Assembly (NCBI GenBank): GCA_023231165.1
Contig: JALNVY010000003.1
Coordinates: forward strand, 1-37,421
Reading direction: 5' to 3'
Length of the DNA: 37,421 nt
Source of the DNA: Syntrophales bacterium
GTDB lineage: Bacteria > Desulfobacterota > Syntrophia > Syntrophales > UBA8958
Both the position numbers and the translations under genes were made by a program. Each line of letters begins with the position of its first letter. Position 1 is the stretch's first letter. The notes below the pieces were generated by a model. That model made no database searches and was not told where the DNA came from. It saw only the letters and a program-made list of their open reading frames with translations. This document shows, one piece after another, positions 9,533 through 16,767 of this stretch.

Positions 9533-10359
9533 TTATTTTCTTTTCAAAAGGTTGATCAGGTTCGTTTGTTCCTTCTCCCGGTTTCGTTGCTGCGTAAACT
9601 CTTCAACTTGTCCGAGATCCTCCCATTCTTCCGTGGTAAGATCATCGGCCCGTAGGGGATAACCGGCCATTTTCAAGTGACGCAGTCGAAATATCTTGGC
9701 CGTGTATTCGCTGATATCCGACGGTTTTTTCTTTTTCTCCGGGCAATTATCGCATGTCCATTTGTGGTGGTCGGCGTCGACCCCCTTCAGGCATTTTTCC
9801 TCAACAAGCTCATCGCAGAGCCCCCGGCGTATCGCCGCCAGGTCTAAGCCAAAGGGGAGCCGCCATCCACACCGTTATCCGCGCTGGCGCCTTCGGGGGC
9901 GCCGCCCGCCGCTTCTAGGCCCAAATCGGGCGATTCATTCCAGTCGTCCTCTGTCGCCGGTAAAATCTCCAGTTCGTCTCCTCTCGCGGTTGCGGAGCGC
10001 ACCAGAGACGATTCAAACGCAATGACCGCCAACATTTCGATGACGTCCGGGGCGTATTGCTTTACGGCCGATTTCCATTCGGGATCGTAATCGTTGTCAG
10101 TTGGGGTTGAGGAGATCAGGCCTTTGCCGGGAACGGAGAAGGCGCCCGTTTTAAACCCGGTCAAAATCGCAGATCCGGCCCTCATCCGGAGTTCTCCTAC
10201 CGTAGAGACAATTTTATTACCCTGCCTGGTAACGTAGCCGTTCGTATATTTCACCCGCTCCGCCGTTGTCGGCGTGCGGTAGTAGAGAGTGATCTTGTCA
10301 CCCGATATCCGGTCATCGAATGTCACTTCGCAGGGGCTATTGCTTAATTCACGGGGCAT
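9533..10359 (-). CDS. Tail assembly chaperone GT-type fusion made by -1 frameshift
   Basis: In long-tailed phages the gene pair before the tape measure gives a short chaperone (G) and a longer frameshifted form (GT) that coats the tape and recruits tail tube subunits. Here the frame after G is open from 9853 to 9533 (106 codons) with no early ATG, GTG or TTG start, and it lies exactly one base back from G. Ribosomes slipping on CCCTTTG at 9850-9856 would make a protein of about 275 residues (170 shared plus 105 new). The extension is charged, ends in a basic tail, and carries four cysteines spaced C-x7-C-x12-C-x2-C, possibly a metal site. Sequence support is strong; usage is not proven. Confidence 0.85.
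9823..9856 (-). promoter_or_regulatory. -1 programmed ribosomal frameshift signal
   Basis: Read on the minus strand, the heptamer C CCT TTG (9850-9856) fits X XXY YYZ in the zero frame. Both tRNAs can re-pair as CCC TTT after slipping back one base. A 7-nt spacer (9843-9849) follows, which contains most of the zero-frame stop TAG (9844-9846). Next comes a 7-bp stem, CCTGGCG (9836-9842) with CGCCGGG (9823-9829, one G-U pair), closing a 6-nt loop. All three elements of a classical -1 site are present at canonical distances. Confidence 0.85.
9844..10359 (-). CDS. Tail assembly chaperone, zero-frame form (G-type)
   Basis: A 171-residue protein lying between the major tail gene and the tape measure, the invariant slot of the G chaperone. 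Residues 1-100 hold an alpha/beta start (VTFDDRISGDKITLYYRTPT) common to tail chaperones of Mu-like siphoviruses. The last ~35 residues are acidic, Gly/Ala-rich and probably disordered, as expected for a linker to the frameshifted extension. GAAAGGA precedes the ATG. The stop TAG lies 4 bases after the slippery site. It should be made in excess over the fusion form. Confidence 0.8.
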   Translation of the reverse strand: MPRELSNSPCEVTFDDRISGDKITLYYRTPTTAERVKYTNGYVTRQGNKIVSTVGELRMRAGSAILTGFKTGAFSVPGKGLISSTPTDNDYDPEWKSAVKQYAPDVIEMLAVIAFESSLVRSATARGDELEILPATEDDWNESPDLGLEAAGGAPEGASADNGVDGGSPLA

Positions 10360-10390
10360 GAGTTTAATCCTTTCTTTTTCATGTGTTTGG

Positions 10391-11686
10391 TTATGCCGCG
10401 TAGGCGGCCTGCTTGTTCTTCACTTTGACGATGACGCTGCCGTAGGTGTCGTCTTCCAGCACCTGGAGATCTCCCGATTCACCGAGGCGCTTGCCGTCTA
10501 CAGCGATTGGCGCCGACAGAACGCCGACCTTCGGGAAAATGATCTCGACCTGGTATTTGTGCGACGTTCCGTCGTACCACGCCCCTTCGGCCAGGATGTA
10601 GAGGCCCAGGGTATCGTTCAGCTCCATGTGCTGCTGGAGAATGAATTCCCGGAACTCCCGATCGAGCTTAATCTTTTGCGTCCGGCCGCCCCGTTGCGCC
10701 CGGGAAGCATAGGCCCCGCCGCCGCCGGGAACGAACGAGATCTCCATGTTATTGTTGAAGCTCCATTCGATGGACTTCATTTCCGCCTGCAATTCCCGGC
10801 CGCCGGTAAAAGCCGATCCACCCCAGACGCCGCCGACGATCACGGTCATCTCGGAGACCCGTAGTGGCGTTTCATTCACCCTGGCGGGGAAGGTCATCCA
10901 TGCGGACCCGGACTCTGCCGCAATGTAAAGGATTTTGAAGTCTTTGAGGGTATGCGCGGCGCCCGGAGCGGTGATGGTGATTACGGCAGGGGCCGCATCG
11001 GAAACAGCGGAATAGGCGACTTCCGTCCAGACACCTGTGGCCAGCTCGACCTTGATCCGCTGGACATTGTTAAGGCGCGTTGCTGCGTCAGCGCCTTCGA
11101 CGCCGAGGGCCGCCAGAGTAAGGGATGTTCCGTCGATATAGGCGTTTACCGTTTCTTCAACGACGTTGTCCGTCTTCTTGCCCGTGGCCTTGATTGATCC
11201 GGTCAATTTCACCCATGAATCCCGGGCGAATGTCGCCGTAAGAGAATCCACAAATCCGGAGGCAAATAGCCGTTTCAATACTGTTTTCCCATAGCGGACG
11301 GCAAACGTGAAGGACGGCAGCGATCGATCCGCATCCAGATCCCCGTCGATCGGGGTATTGGTGTGCTGATATCCGCCCGTGCCGGCAGCCGCGGGGGTGC
11401 TCACCCCCAGACCATAGGACGTCAGAAACGCAAAGTGCTGGGGTTGCGCCTTTTCGAAATTCATGGACAGATTTGCCGTTGCCCCCAGATCGTAAATGGT
11501 ATCCGGTTCTTCTTTGCCCGTCGCCTCGCTTTCATTGTTCTCCCGGCGGTATTCCAGGTTAGGTATGTCGCCCAGGGCACATAGCAGGGTCAGATCCAGC
11601 GTCTGTTCCGTGTTGATGGCCGTTTCCTTGGCATACGCGGACACGGCGATCAGGTCATGCGTGGCCATATAGCTGCGAGTGTTCAT
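10391..11686 (-). CDS. Major tail tube protein (putative)
   Basis: A 431-residue protein that builds the non-contractile tail tube. It sits directly before the chaperone pair, where siphoviruses keep the tube gene. Sequence features are strand-rich and soluble: an N-terminal GDIPNLEYRRENNESEATGK segment, long Ala/Gly/Thr strands, and a C-terminal VSVI/KNKQ end. It is longer than a minimal tube protein (about 150-250 residues), so an inserted or decorating domain is likely in the middle. The ATG overlaps the upstream stop as TAATG, with GAGGTG before it. The call rests mainly on synteny and size. Confidence 0.68.
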   Translation of the reverse strand: MNTRSYMATHDLIAVSAYAKETAINTEQTLDLTLLCALGDIPNLEYRRENNESEATGKEEPDTIYDLGATANLSMNFEKAQPQHFAFLTSYGLGVSTPAAAGTGGYQHTNTPIDGDLDADRSLPSFTFAVRYGKTVLKRLFASGFVDSLTATFARDSWVKLTGSIKATGKKTDNVVEETVNAYIDGTSLTLAALGVEGADAATRLNNVQRIKVELATGVWTEVAYSAVSDAAPAVITITAPGAAHTLKDFKILYIAAESGSAWMTFPARVNETPLRVSEMTVIVGGVWGGSAFTGGRELQAEMKSIEWSFNNNMEISFVPGGGGAYASRAQRGGRTQKIKLDREFREFILQQHMELNDTLGLYILAEGAWYDGTSHKYQVEIIFPKVGVLSAPIAVDGKRLGESGDLQVLEDDTYGSVIVKVKNKQAAYAA

Positions 11687-11937
11687 TATTTCACCTCACC
11701 GTTTTCCGGAGCCAAAGCCGCAGCCCCCTCGTTGGTTTTTGCCTTGGTCGCCTCGGCGCGGATCTGTTTGAATCCTGTCCCGCTATCCGGCGCCTCTTCC
11801 TTGATTTTCCGAAACCGCCCCATTTCCTGCGGCGGGACATCCGCGTAGGCCTGGCCGGGCTTATACGTCTTCCCGGCATAGGGGCCATCCACGACGGTAA
11901 ACGATTCGCTTCCTAGTTTTAATTGGTACATGGTCAT
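11686..11937 (-). CDS. Small head-tail region protein, unknown
   Basis: An 83-residue protein between the gp37-like connector and the tail tube gene. The first ~50 residues contain a compact pattern with FTVVDGPYAGKTYKPGQAYADVP, as in small SH3-like phage proteins. The last ~30 are Ala/Lys/Glu-rich and probably disordered. The stop overlaps the next start by one base. Its position suggests a head-tail joining or tail terminator accessory role, but I do not recognise the family. Confidence 0.6.
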   Translation of the reverse strand: MTMYQLKLGSESFTVVDGPYAGKTYKPGQAYADVPPQEMGRFRKIKEEAPDSGTGFKQIRAEATKAKTNEGAAALAPENGEVK

Positions 11938-11945
11938 TTTCCTCC

Positions 11946-12347
11946 TTACGGCAGAACGTTATTCGTCTTATAATTCAAGGCATAGACAAGGATGCCGCCT
12001 CTTGCGAGCATCAGATCTTCACTGACCGGCCAAAGCTTATCGAAACCCTCAACCTGGTATCCGATCAGCACTCCCCTAACTGCCTCGATGATCGCATTGC
12101 AACTCGACACCCCTGCTTTGCGGCTCCGTACATTTTTCCCGACCAGTATGATCATGAAATTCATTGTATGGCCGCCGTCGGTCTGCTTTTCCTCAAAGTC
12201 CGCGCCCCGGTAAACCACATTCAGGGCAGGCAGGCCCTGGGGCGTCTTCAGAAGCTCTTCGATGTCACCCTGCCAGATATCGACGGTCTTCACGCTCGTT
12301 ATGGTTTCCAGTTGTTCGATGATGCCATTTTGATATTCATCGATCAT
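11946..12347 (-). CDS. Mu gp37-like protein (DUF1834 type)
   Basis: A 133-residue protein resembling Mu gp37, a tail-terminator-like connector at the head-proximal end of the tail. Features are an N-terminal helix (IIEQLETITSVKTVDIWQGD), a strand-rich core with TMNFMIILVGKNVRSRK, and a final LNYKTNN strand. It starts exactly where the gp36-like gene ends. Gene order gp35-gp36-gp37 is the same as in Mu-like prophages, which supports the assignment more than any single motif. Confidence 0.78.
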   Translation of the reverse strand: MIDEYQNGIIEQLETITSVKTVDIWQGDIEELLKTPQGLPALNVVYRGADFEEKQTDGGHTMNFMIILVGKNVRSRKAGVSSCNAIIEAVRGVLIGYQVEGFDKLWPVSEDLMLARGGILVYALNYKTNNVLP

Positions 12348-12806
12348 TTAAAACCCTTTCATTTTGTCTCTCGTGAAAACTCGCGTGCTTGCCTCAGAAC
12401 TCATGCAGGTATCCGCCCCGACCGGCGCCGGCGTCGAGACCCCCAGTTTAATCTTGTCATCCGCCACTTTTTCAAGAAACCGGATGGCCTCTTTATTCCG
12501 CTCCGCGCGGATCTCCGGCATTCCCATATCGCGGCGGGAATAGAGATTGTAGATAGCGATATCCACCGCAAGCTGATTGATCTTAGGCGGGACGGGCGAA
12601 AGGGGCACGGGATAGCGACTTTGGCAGTAGGCATCGATCGTCGCATCCGCCGCCGCGATCGCCTCATCGATCCGGCCGATGATCGCCGCATGGTCTTCAT
12701 CCGTTGGATCAATGGCCGCCGGGCTCAGGTTCTCGTCATCCGTGAGCTGGATGATCGTCTCCTCCGGCAAAAGGTTCCTGATATTATCAAGCGTGCAGTA
12801 CGGCAT
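12348..12806 (-). CDS. Mu gp36-like head-completion protein (DUF1320)
   Basis: A 152-residue mainly helical protein of the DUF1320 family, a connector at the portal-proximal neck. Diagnostic parts are the start YCTLDNIRNLLPEETIIQLT, the helix EAIAAADATIDAYCQSRYPVPL and IAIYNLYSRR. The same plan is seen in other head-completion adaptor proteins, where a long helix contacts the portal. It lies two bases after the gp35-like gene and abuts the gp37-like gene. Confidence 0.88.
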   Translation of the reverse strand: MPYCTLDNIRNLLPEETIIQLTDDENLSPAAIDPTDEDHAAIIGRIDEAIAAADATIDAYCQSRYPVPLSPVPPKINQLAVDIAIYNLYSRRDMGMPEIRAERNKEAIRFLEKVADDKIKLGVSTPAPVGADTCMSSEASTRVFTRDKMKGF

Positions 12807-12808
12807 GC

Positions 12809-13147
12809 CTACTTGCCTTTCTTGGCCGGTTTGAACGGCTTTTTCTCGCTCGCATCTTCATTGACCATCTCCTTGCACGGAGGCATTCCGCTCGGACCGA
12901 GCTGTTCACCCGGATCGCCGTTGTCCGGCCGCTCTTCGACCCCCGCCGATACCTCGATACCGGGACCCGTGCAGGGATCGACCAGCGTGTCAGACAAGGG
13001 AACATGAATCACCTCGACGGTCAGCATCGGCTCGGCCTGCAGGATTGCGACGGTTGTGTCATCCACATTCATGACAATGGGATTTCGCGTGAATTCCTTC
13101 CCGGCCCTGCGAAAATTCGGTGGGACGGACTTGATACTGATTTTCAT
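12809..13147 (-). CDS. Mu gp35 / HI1506-like protein
   Basis: A 112-residue protein matching the small gp35-like family. The family signature is visible in FRRAGKEF near residue 13 and the later AILQAEPMLTVEVIH motif (about 53-67). The last ~25 residues are Lys-rich and probably disordered. It follows the capsid gene and is read with gp36/gp37. Role in head or neck assembly is inferred from conservation of position; the biochemical function is not established. Confidence 0.75.
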   Translation of the reverse strand: MKISIKSVPPNFRRAGKEFTRNPIVMNVDDTTVAILQAEPMLTVEVIHVPLSDTLVDPCTGPGIEVSAGVEERPDNGDPGEQLGPSGMPPCKEMVNEDASEKKPFKPAKKGK

Positions 13148-13168
13148 AGATTGCTCCTTTCTGCATCG

Positions 13169-13188
13169 GGGGCGGGACGGCCCGCCCC
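13169..13188 (-). other. GC-rich hairpin between capsid and gp35-like genes
   Basis: GGGGCGGG and CCCGCCCC form an 8-bp perfect stem around ACGG. No U tract follows in the minus-strand direction, so it is a poor Rho-independent terminator. It lies just 3' of the major capsid gene, and a similar hairpin lies just 5' of it (14140-14157). It may protect or process the capsid message (inference). Confidence 0.6.
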
Positions 13189-13224
13189 TTATGATTGATC
13201 GACCGCATCTCGCGCGGGGACCTC

Positions 13225-14103
13225 CTACGTCAGCCAGGGGCAGACAACGAGCTGCGTCGTTTTGTACCAGATGTTCGACTCACCGCCTGCCTTGTTCATC
13301 TTCTCGACGAGCTCCATCCCCGCAGTCCTGTTTGTGCCGCCGACAATCAGGTGGGTGGCCTTGATACCCAGGGGGACATCCTCATCGTTCTTAAGCGCTG
13401 TCAGCGCGTCTCCCCCCGCGATATAGTTGGCCTCACTGAGCGTGTCCTTCGAGCCATACGCTAGCTGCCAGAGGGCAAACCCGACGTTTTTCCGATCATC
13501 AACGCCGTAAACATATTCGTTCCGCATGAAGGCGCGGTCGTCTGTCGGACGATCCTGGGCCACGAAGCGGGGCGGCCTACGCACCTGTAGGATCACCGGC
13601 TTGATGTACCGGGATAGATCCAGGAGAAACCAGGGATTTCCCCCCCCGCCGCCCGTGTTGGAAACGGATACCCCGTTGACCGGGTGGTCGGTGTCGAAAA
13701 AATACTGGCCGTCGTAGCAGGGGGTCGTGAATCCCGCCGCCAGGAGTGCAAACGCCAGGATGTCGGGATGGATCTTAGCGCCGCGGCCCAGCTCAGCAAT
13801 CATCGGGGCATAGATTCCGACCTGATCGTCCTCGATATGATCGGCGTTAACCGCGACGGTCGCCTCGAACCGCTTGTTTCGGACGATGTAATGGTGAGCG
13901 GACAGATCTTTGATAACGCGCTCGCCGAGCCACTCCTTCATCATCGGGAGAGAGCCGAGCCACGTGTAATCCACGAATGCACCCGAAGAAGGTGCTCGCA
14001 TGGCAATCAGATCGACCATGCTTTCGGCCTTATCGAGGGCCTGGTTAAAGATTGTACTGAATGTGCCGTATATCCCTGTAAGTGCGCCCTGATTGATGAT
14101 CAT
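13225..14103 (-). CDS. T: Major capsid protein, Mu gpT family
   Basis: Forms the icosahedral head shell with an HK97-type fold. The 292-residue protein shows the gpT hallmarks: an N-terminal GIYGTFSTIFNQAL helix, the segment WLGSLPMMKEWLGERV with adjacent VIKDLSAHHYIVRNKRFEATV (about 48-81), ADHIEDDQVGIYAPMI, and the YFFDTDHPV motif. No propeptide is obvious, as in Mu gpT. TAAAATCATG-type context with GGAGG upstream supports the start. It sits between the decoration gene and gp35, and is flanked by GC-rich hairpins. Confidence 0.93.
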   Translation of the reverse strand: MIINQGALTGIYGTFSTIFNQALDKAESMVDLIAMRAPSSGAFVDYTWLGSLPMMKEWLGERVIKDLSAHHYIVRNKRFEATVAVNADHIEDDQVGIYAPMIAELGRGAKIHPDILAFALLAAGFTTPCYDGQYFFDTDHPVNGVSVSNTGGGGGNPWFLLDLSRYIKPVILQVRRPPRFVAQDRPTDDRAFMRNEYVYGVDDRKNVGFALWQLAYGSKDTLSEANYIAGGDALTALKNDEDVPLGIKATHLIVGGTNRTAGMELVEKMNKAGGESNIWYKTTQLVVCPWLT

Positions 14104-14139
14104 GATTTTATCCTCCTTGAATCAATGGTTTATGGTGTT

Positions 14140-14157
14140 GGCGCGGTAGGCCGCGCC
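14140..14157 (-). other. GC-rich hairpin upstream of capsid gene
   Basis: GGCGCGG and CCGCGCC form a 7-bp perfect stem around a TAGG loop, in the gap between the decoration and capsid genes. There is no U tract on the minus strand. It pairs in position with the hairpin at 13169-13188, on the other side of the same gene. Confidence 0.55.
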
Positions 14158-14179
14158 CCGTCGTTATTTCGTCTCCCCT

Positions 14180-15244
14180 TTACGAGGTCAGCAGTTTTTT
14201 CTTATACTCGAGCCAGACTCCGTGCAGATAGACAGCATCCCCGGCGTGCGCCTCGGGCATCACGACCAGGGTCATATTGGCATCGGTCTGATTTGCCGGC
14301 AGGTCCGCCAGAGCAATCGTCGCCGTTAATTCCGCCTTGACCTGGGTGATGAGATTGGATGCCCCAGCGGCGGGGAAGCAGTCGCCATCCGATTCTCCGA
14401 AATACGCCTCGCCGTCGATGTGCACAACGTTGGCATCCGCGTCCTTTGAGCAGAGGAAATGCACGACCAGATTTGCTGTGAGGTCGATGTCCGGGGGGAG
14501 AATGACCTGCGCCGCAATCTGATCGGTGTTACCCGCAGCCCACGCAAGGCGCATCGCATCGCCATCCGCGATGTTGGTCAAGATCGGGGTGGTGTCGGTG
14601 GCCAGAATCCCACCATTACCGGCGGCATTGATGAATACCCCTGCCGCCAGTTCCCTGAAGGAAGTCAGCGGGATCGGGATAAATCCCTGAATCGACTTTA
14701 TATGCTGGTAGATCTCTGCCAGGGCGAGCTGGGCATTGGCCGGAATGGCAAGACCACCTGCGACGGCGGAGATCGCCGAGGCGGCATGGGCATTACTCCC
14801 GTCTGCGATGTGGCTGGCAACGTCCGCCTGCTTGATCGCGGGTTCGATGTCGATGTACGCATGTGTGGTATCGATGTATTCCGCAATCACACCGCAGAAA
14901 ATCCCGTTATTGACGTTTCCGATCAGATCGACCGTCTGATCGTCCACCAGGAACACGTTATCGCCGACATTGGCCTGCGTGATCGCCGTGGCCAGTGTTG
15001 CCTTGACCAGACCGCGCCTGCGGGCGATCGCCGTGGCGGAGCCATTGCCCGAGGTGCTCGGGACGTAGGTCCGGGAGATTCCCTGGAAAATGAGGCCCGC
15101 CGCATCATCTCCGGGAACTCCCCAGCCGGTTGCATCCACGCAAAGGAACGAGCCCGCGAAGATCTCTGTAAGCGTCTTGATCGGGACGGGCACTTCCACC
15201 CCTTCCTTGTATTCGAGTTTTTTGTCCTGCGTTAAAGCCGTCAT
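14180..15244 (-). CDS. Putative head decoration protein
   Basis: A 354-residue protein between scaffold/protease and major capsid genes, the usual place for capsid cement proteins. The N-terminal ~130 residues resemble small decoration proteins (IKTLTEIFAGSFLCVDATGW, then GNSATAIARRRGLVKATL and NVGDNVFLVDDQTV). The C-terminal ~170 residues form a second beta-rich region (VILPPDIDLTANLVVHFLCS), resembling virion surface domains. The short family members have only the N-terminal part, so this looks like a decoration protein with an added exposed domain. The family is not certain. Confidence 0.65.
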   Translation of the reverse strand: MTALTQDKKLEYKEGVEVPVPIKTLTEIFAGSFLCVDATGWGVPGDDAAGLIFQGISRTYVPSTSGNGSATAIARRRGLVKATLATAITQANVGDNVFLVDDQTVDLIGNVNNGIFCGVIAEYIDTTHAYIDIEPAIKQADVASHIADGSNAHAASAISAVAGGLAIPANAQLALAEIYQHIKSIQGFIPIPLTSFRELAAGVFINAAGNGGILATDTTPILTNIADGDAMRLAWAAGNTDQIAAQVILPPDIDLTANLVVHFLCSKDADANVVHIDGEAYFGESDGDCFPAAGASNLITQVKAELTATIALADLPANQTDANMTLVVMPEAHAGDAVYLHGVWLEYKKKLLTS

Positions 15245-15281
15245 ATTGAAATTCCTCCAAGCATTTTTTGGTTTAGGCCGT

Positions 15282-15303
15282 ATCCGGAACTGTCACGCCG
15301 GAT
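15282..15303 (-). other. Short hairpin upstream of decoration gene region
   Basis: ATCCGG (15282-15287) and CCGGAT (15298-15303) form a 6-bp stem with a 10-nt loop in the 69-base gap between the protease/scaffold and decoration genes. Weak on its own, but it is the third hairpin in consecutive gaps around the abundant head proteins. Confidence 0.35.
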
Positions 15304-15313
15304 GAAAAGCCAT

Positions 15314-15832
15314 CTATTGCTGTTCCTTCGGACCGTACTTTTTGTACGTCTCGGCATCGACGCCGCATTGCTTGTTGATCATTGCCTGGGTCTCATCGAG
15401 CGCACCCTCGGCCGGCTTTTCGTTGCCGACCACTTTGCCCATGACGACTACAACCGGGGCCTTGGCCACAAACACCTTGAATCCTTCGATGTCGCGCTTG
15501 GCGTATTCCCCCGCCCATTCTTTCTGTGCGGGGGTGATTTTCCCCTCCTTCATGGCCAGGGCCACCAGCTCCGTCGCAGCATTCGCGCCCATCTGCTCCT
15601 TCAATTGCGCGACCTCCTGGGCCAACGTGCCGACCTGGCCATGAGACTGTTTCATGGCCATGATTGTGCCGGTAATTTCGGCCTCCGTGGCGGCCTCGGA
15701 GAGCCCCAGCGCCGTCAGCACACCCTTGTTTGCCACGATCTGAACGGGTTCCTTCAGTTTGTTCACCGCCATGATCGCATCCTGCTCCGTTGCCGTCTCG
15801 GCCAGTCCGAGCAACTTCAGTAGCTCCTTCAT
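15314..15832 (-). CDS. Z: Nested scaffold protein, gpZ-type
   Basis: An in-frame internal start inside the gpI gene. ATG at 15832 (codon 164 of the longer frame from 16321) is preceded by AAGGAGG at 8-nt spacing, as strong as any start in the window. It would give a separate 172-residue protein, Ala/Glu/Lys-rich and mainly helical (LLKLLGLAETATEQDAIMAV), like a capsid scaffold. Mu makes gpZ the same way from within I. The scaffold fills the procapsid and is removed by the gpI protease. Confidence 0.85.
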   Translation of the reverse strand: MKELLKLLGLAETATEQDAIMAVNKLKEPVQIVANKGVLTALGLSEAATEAEITGTIMAMKQSHGQVGTLAQEVAQLKEQMGANAATELVALAMKEGKITPAQKEWAGEYAKRDIEGFKVFVAKAPVVVVMGKVVGNEKPAEGALDETQAMINKQCGVDAETYKKYGPKEQQ

Positions 15833-16315
15833 AGTATCTTCCTCCTTGCGTTGATTGATGGTTTCAAATTGATATTCCGAGCTTTTATTGATCAGCGGGA
15901 CCATCCCGTCGATGTTCGGTTCGTTTGTCAGGGCCACATTGATCAGCCGCACAACCCTGTGATCTGATTTACGCTTCAAAAAAACCGGGGAGACATAGCG
16001 ATACTCCTTATTGGCGAGATACTCTTTTGCCCGCTCCGTCCATTCGACAACGGCCCAGACGCCGTCGGTGCCTTTGTTGATCAGTTTCTTGATCCACCCT
16101 GCCGCGGGTGCCTGGACTCCCATCAAGGTCTGGTGTTCGTAATCGATGACCATGTCATTTTTTTGCGCCTCGAAGGCCGCGACCACGCCCTGCGCGCTTT
16201 CGTCATCGAGCGTGAACGGACCTTTCGGCGTATTGATGTTTCCGAAGGGAATCACCTGGATTTCCGCCGGGACTCCCGCCACTTCCTTGCATATTAAAAC
16301 GAGCGTATTTCCCAT
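15314..16315 (-). CDS. I: Head maturation protease with C-terminal scaffold, Mu gpI family
   Basis: Cleaves the scaffold during head maturation. The 333-residue protein has the phage Mu I domain in its first ~150 residues: a G-x-INTPKGPFTLDD start, VIDYEHQTL (the His/Glu-bearing catalytic block), AAGWIKKL and the conserved EYRYVSPVFL-x-K segment, ending LTNEPNIDGM. The second half is the scaffold domain also made separately from an internal start. I choose ATG at 16315, since AGAGGA lies 8 bases ahead; a GTG at 16321 is too close to that site. It overlaps nothing but starts 3 bases after the upstream stop. Confidence 0.9.
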   Translation of the reverse strand: MGNTLVLICKEVAGVPAEIQVIPFGNINTPKGPFTLDDESAQGVVAAFEAQKNDMVIDYEHQTLMGVQAPAAGWIKKLINKGTDGVWAVVEWTERAKEYLANKEYRYVSPVFLKRKSDHRVVRLINVALTNEPNIDGMVPLINKSSEYQFETINQRKEEDTMKELLKLLGLAETATEQDAIMAVNKLKEPVQIVANKGVLTALGLSEAATEAEITGTIMAMKQSHGQVGTLAQEVAQLKEQMGANAATELVALAMKEGKITPAQKEWAGEYAKRDIEGFKVFVAKAPVVVVMGKVVGNEKPAEGALDETQAMINKQCGVDAETYKKYGPKEQQ

Positions 16316-16317
16316 GA

Positions 16318-16767
16318 TCACCGTCCTCTTCCGAGCGCCAGATAGTTATTGACCCCTTCGGTAAACGACCTGTTGGGATCGGTTGCCTTCGCCGCATCCA
16401 TCAAGAAGGGGCGTCCCACCATGCCTTTGACGGACCCGAACGGGTGTCCCGCCCCCGGCCAGAACAGGGCCTTTTTGTTTTTCGGGACTATATTCGTCTT
16501 ATGCGGGCCGTAAAGACCGGTCCCCTCGTGAACAAACTCCGCGTACGGGGCACTGAAGGTAATCGTTCCCTTTGTCCCACCCTCATTGACATTGCTGCTG
16601 CCGGAGTTGGCCAGGTTTGACGTTCGTTTCGGAGCCCCTTTAACGGCGAGCGCCTCTATGTCCGCAACGATATTGATCATCCCCGCCCGACGGGCGCCAA
16701 GAAAGTCCGCTTCGAGATTGCGGGCCCACGCGGCCATATCCGGTAGTTTAATTTCGAAATCCTTCAT
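16318..16767 (-). CDS. Head-tail completion protein, Mu gpG / HK97 gp10-like
   Basis: A 149-residue protein joining head and tail. The pattern of an N-terminal helix, GAPKRTSNL, then YAEFVHEGTG and a late RPFLMDAAK is typical of gp10-like tail completion proteins, and Mu gpG (virion morphogenesis) occupies this slot. I start at 16767, where ATG overlaps the portal stop as ATGA with AAGAGGG upstream. A longer frame to 16797 runs inside the portal gene and lacks support. Confidence 0.78.
   Translation of the reverse strand: MKDFEIKLPDMAAWARNLEADFLGARRAGMINIVADIEALAVKGAPKRTSNLANSGSSNVNEGGTKGTITFSAPYAEFVHEGTGLYGPHKTNIVPKNKKALFWPGAGHPFGSVKGMVGRPFLMDAAKATDPNRSFTEGVNNYLALGRGR

Noticed and set aside
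12168..13007. Long plus-strand open frame opposite the gp35-gp37 genes
   Set aside because: It runs antisense over three genes with clear families and good starts; its product is Arg/His-rich without domains.
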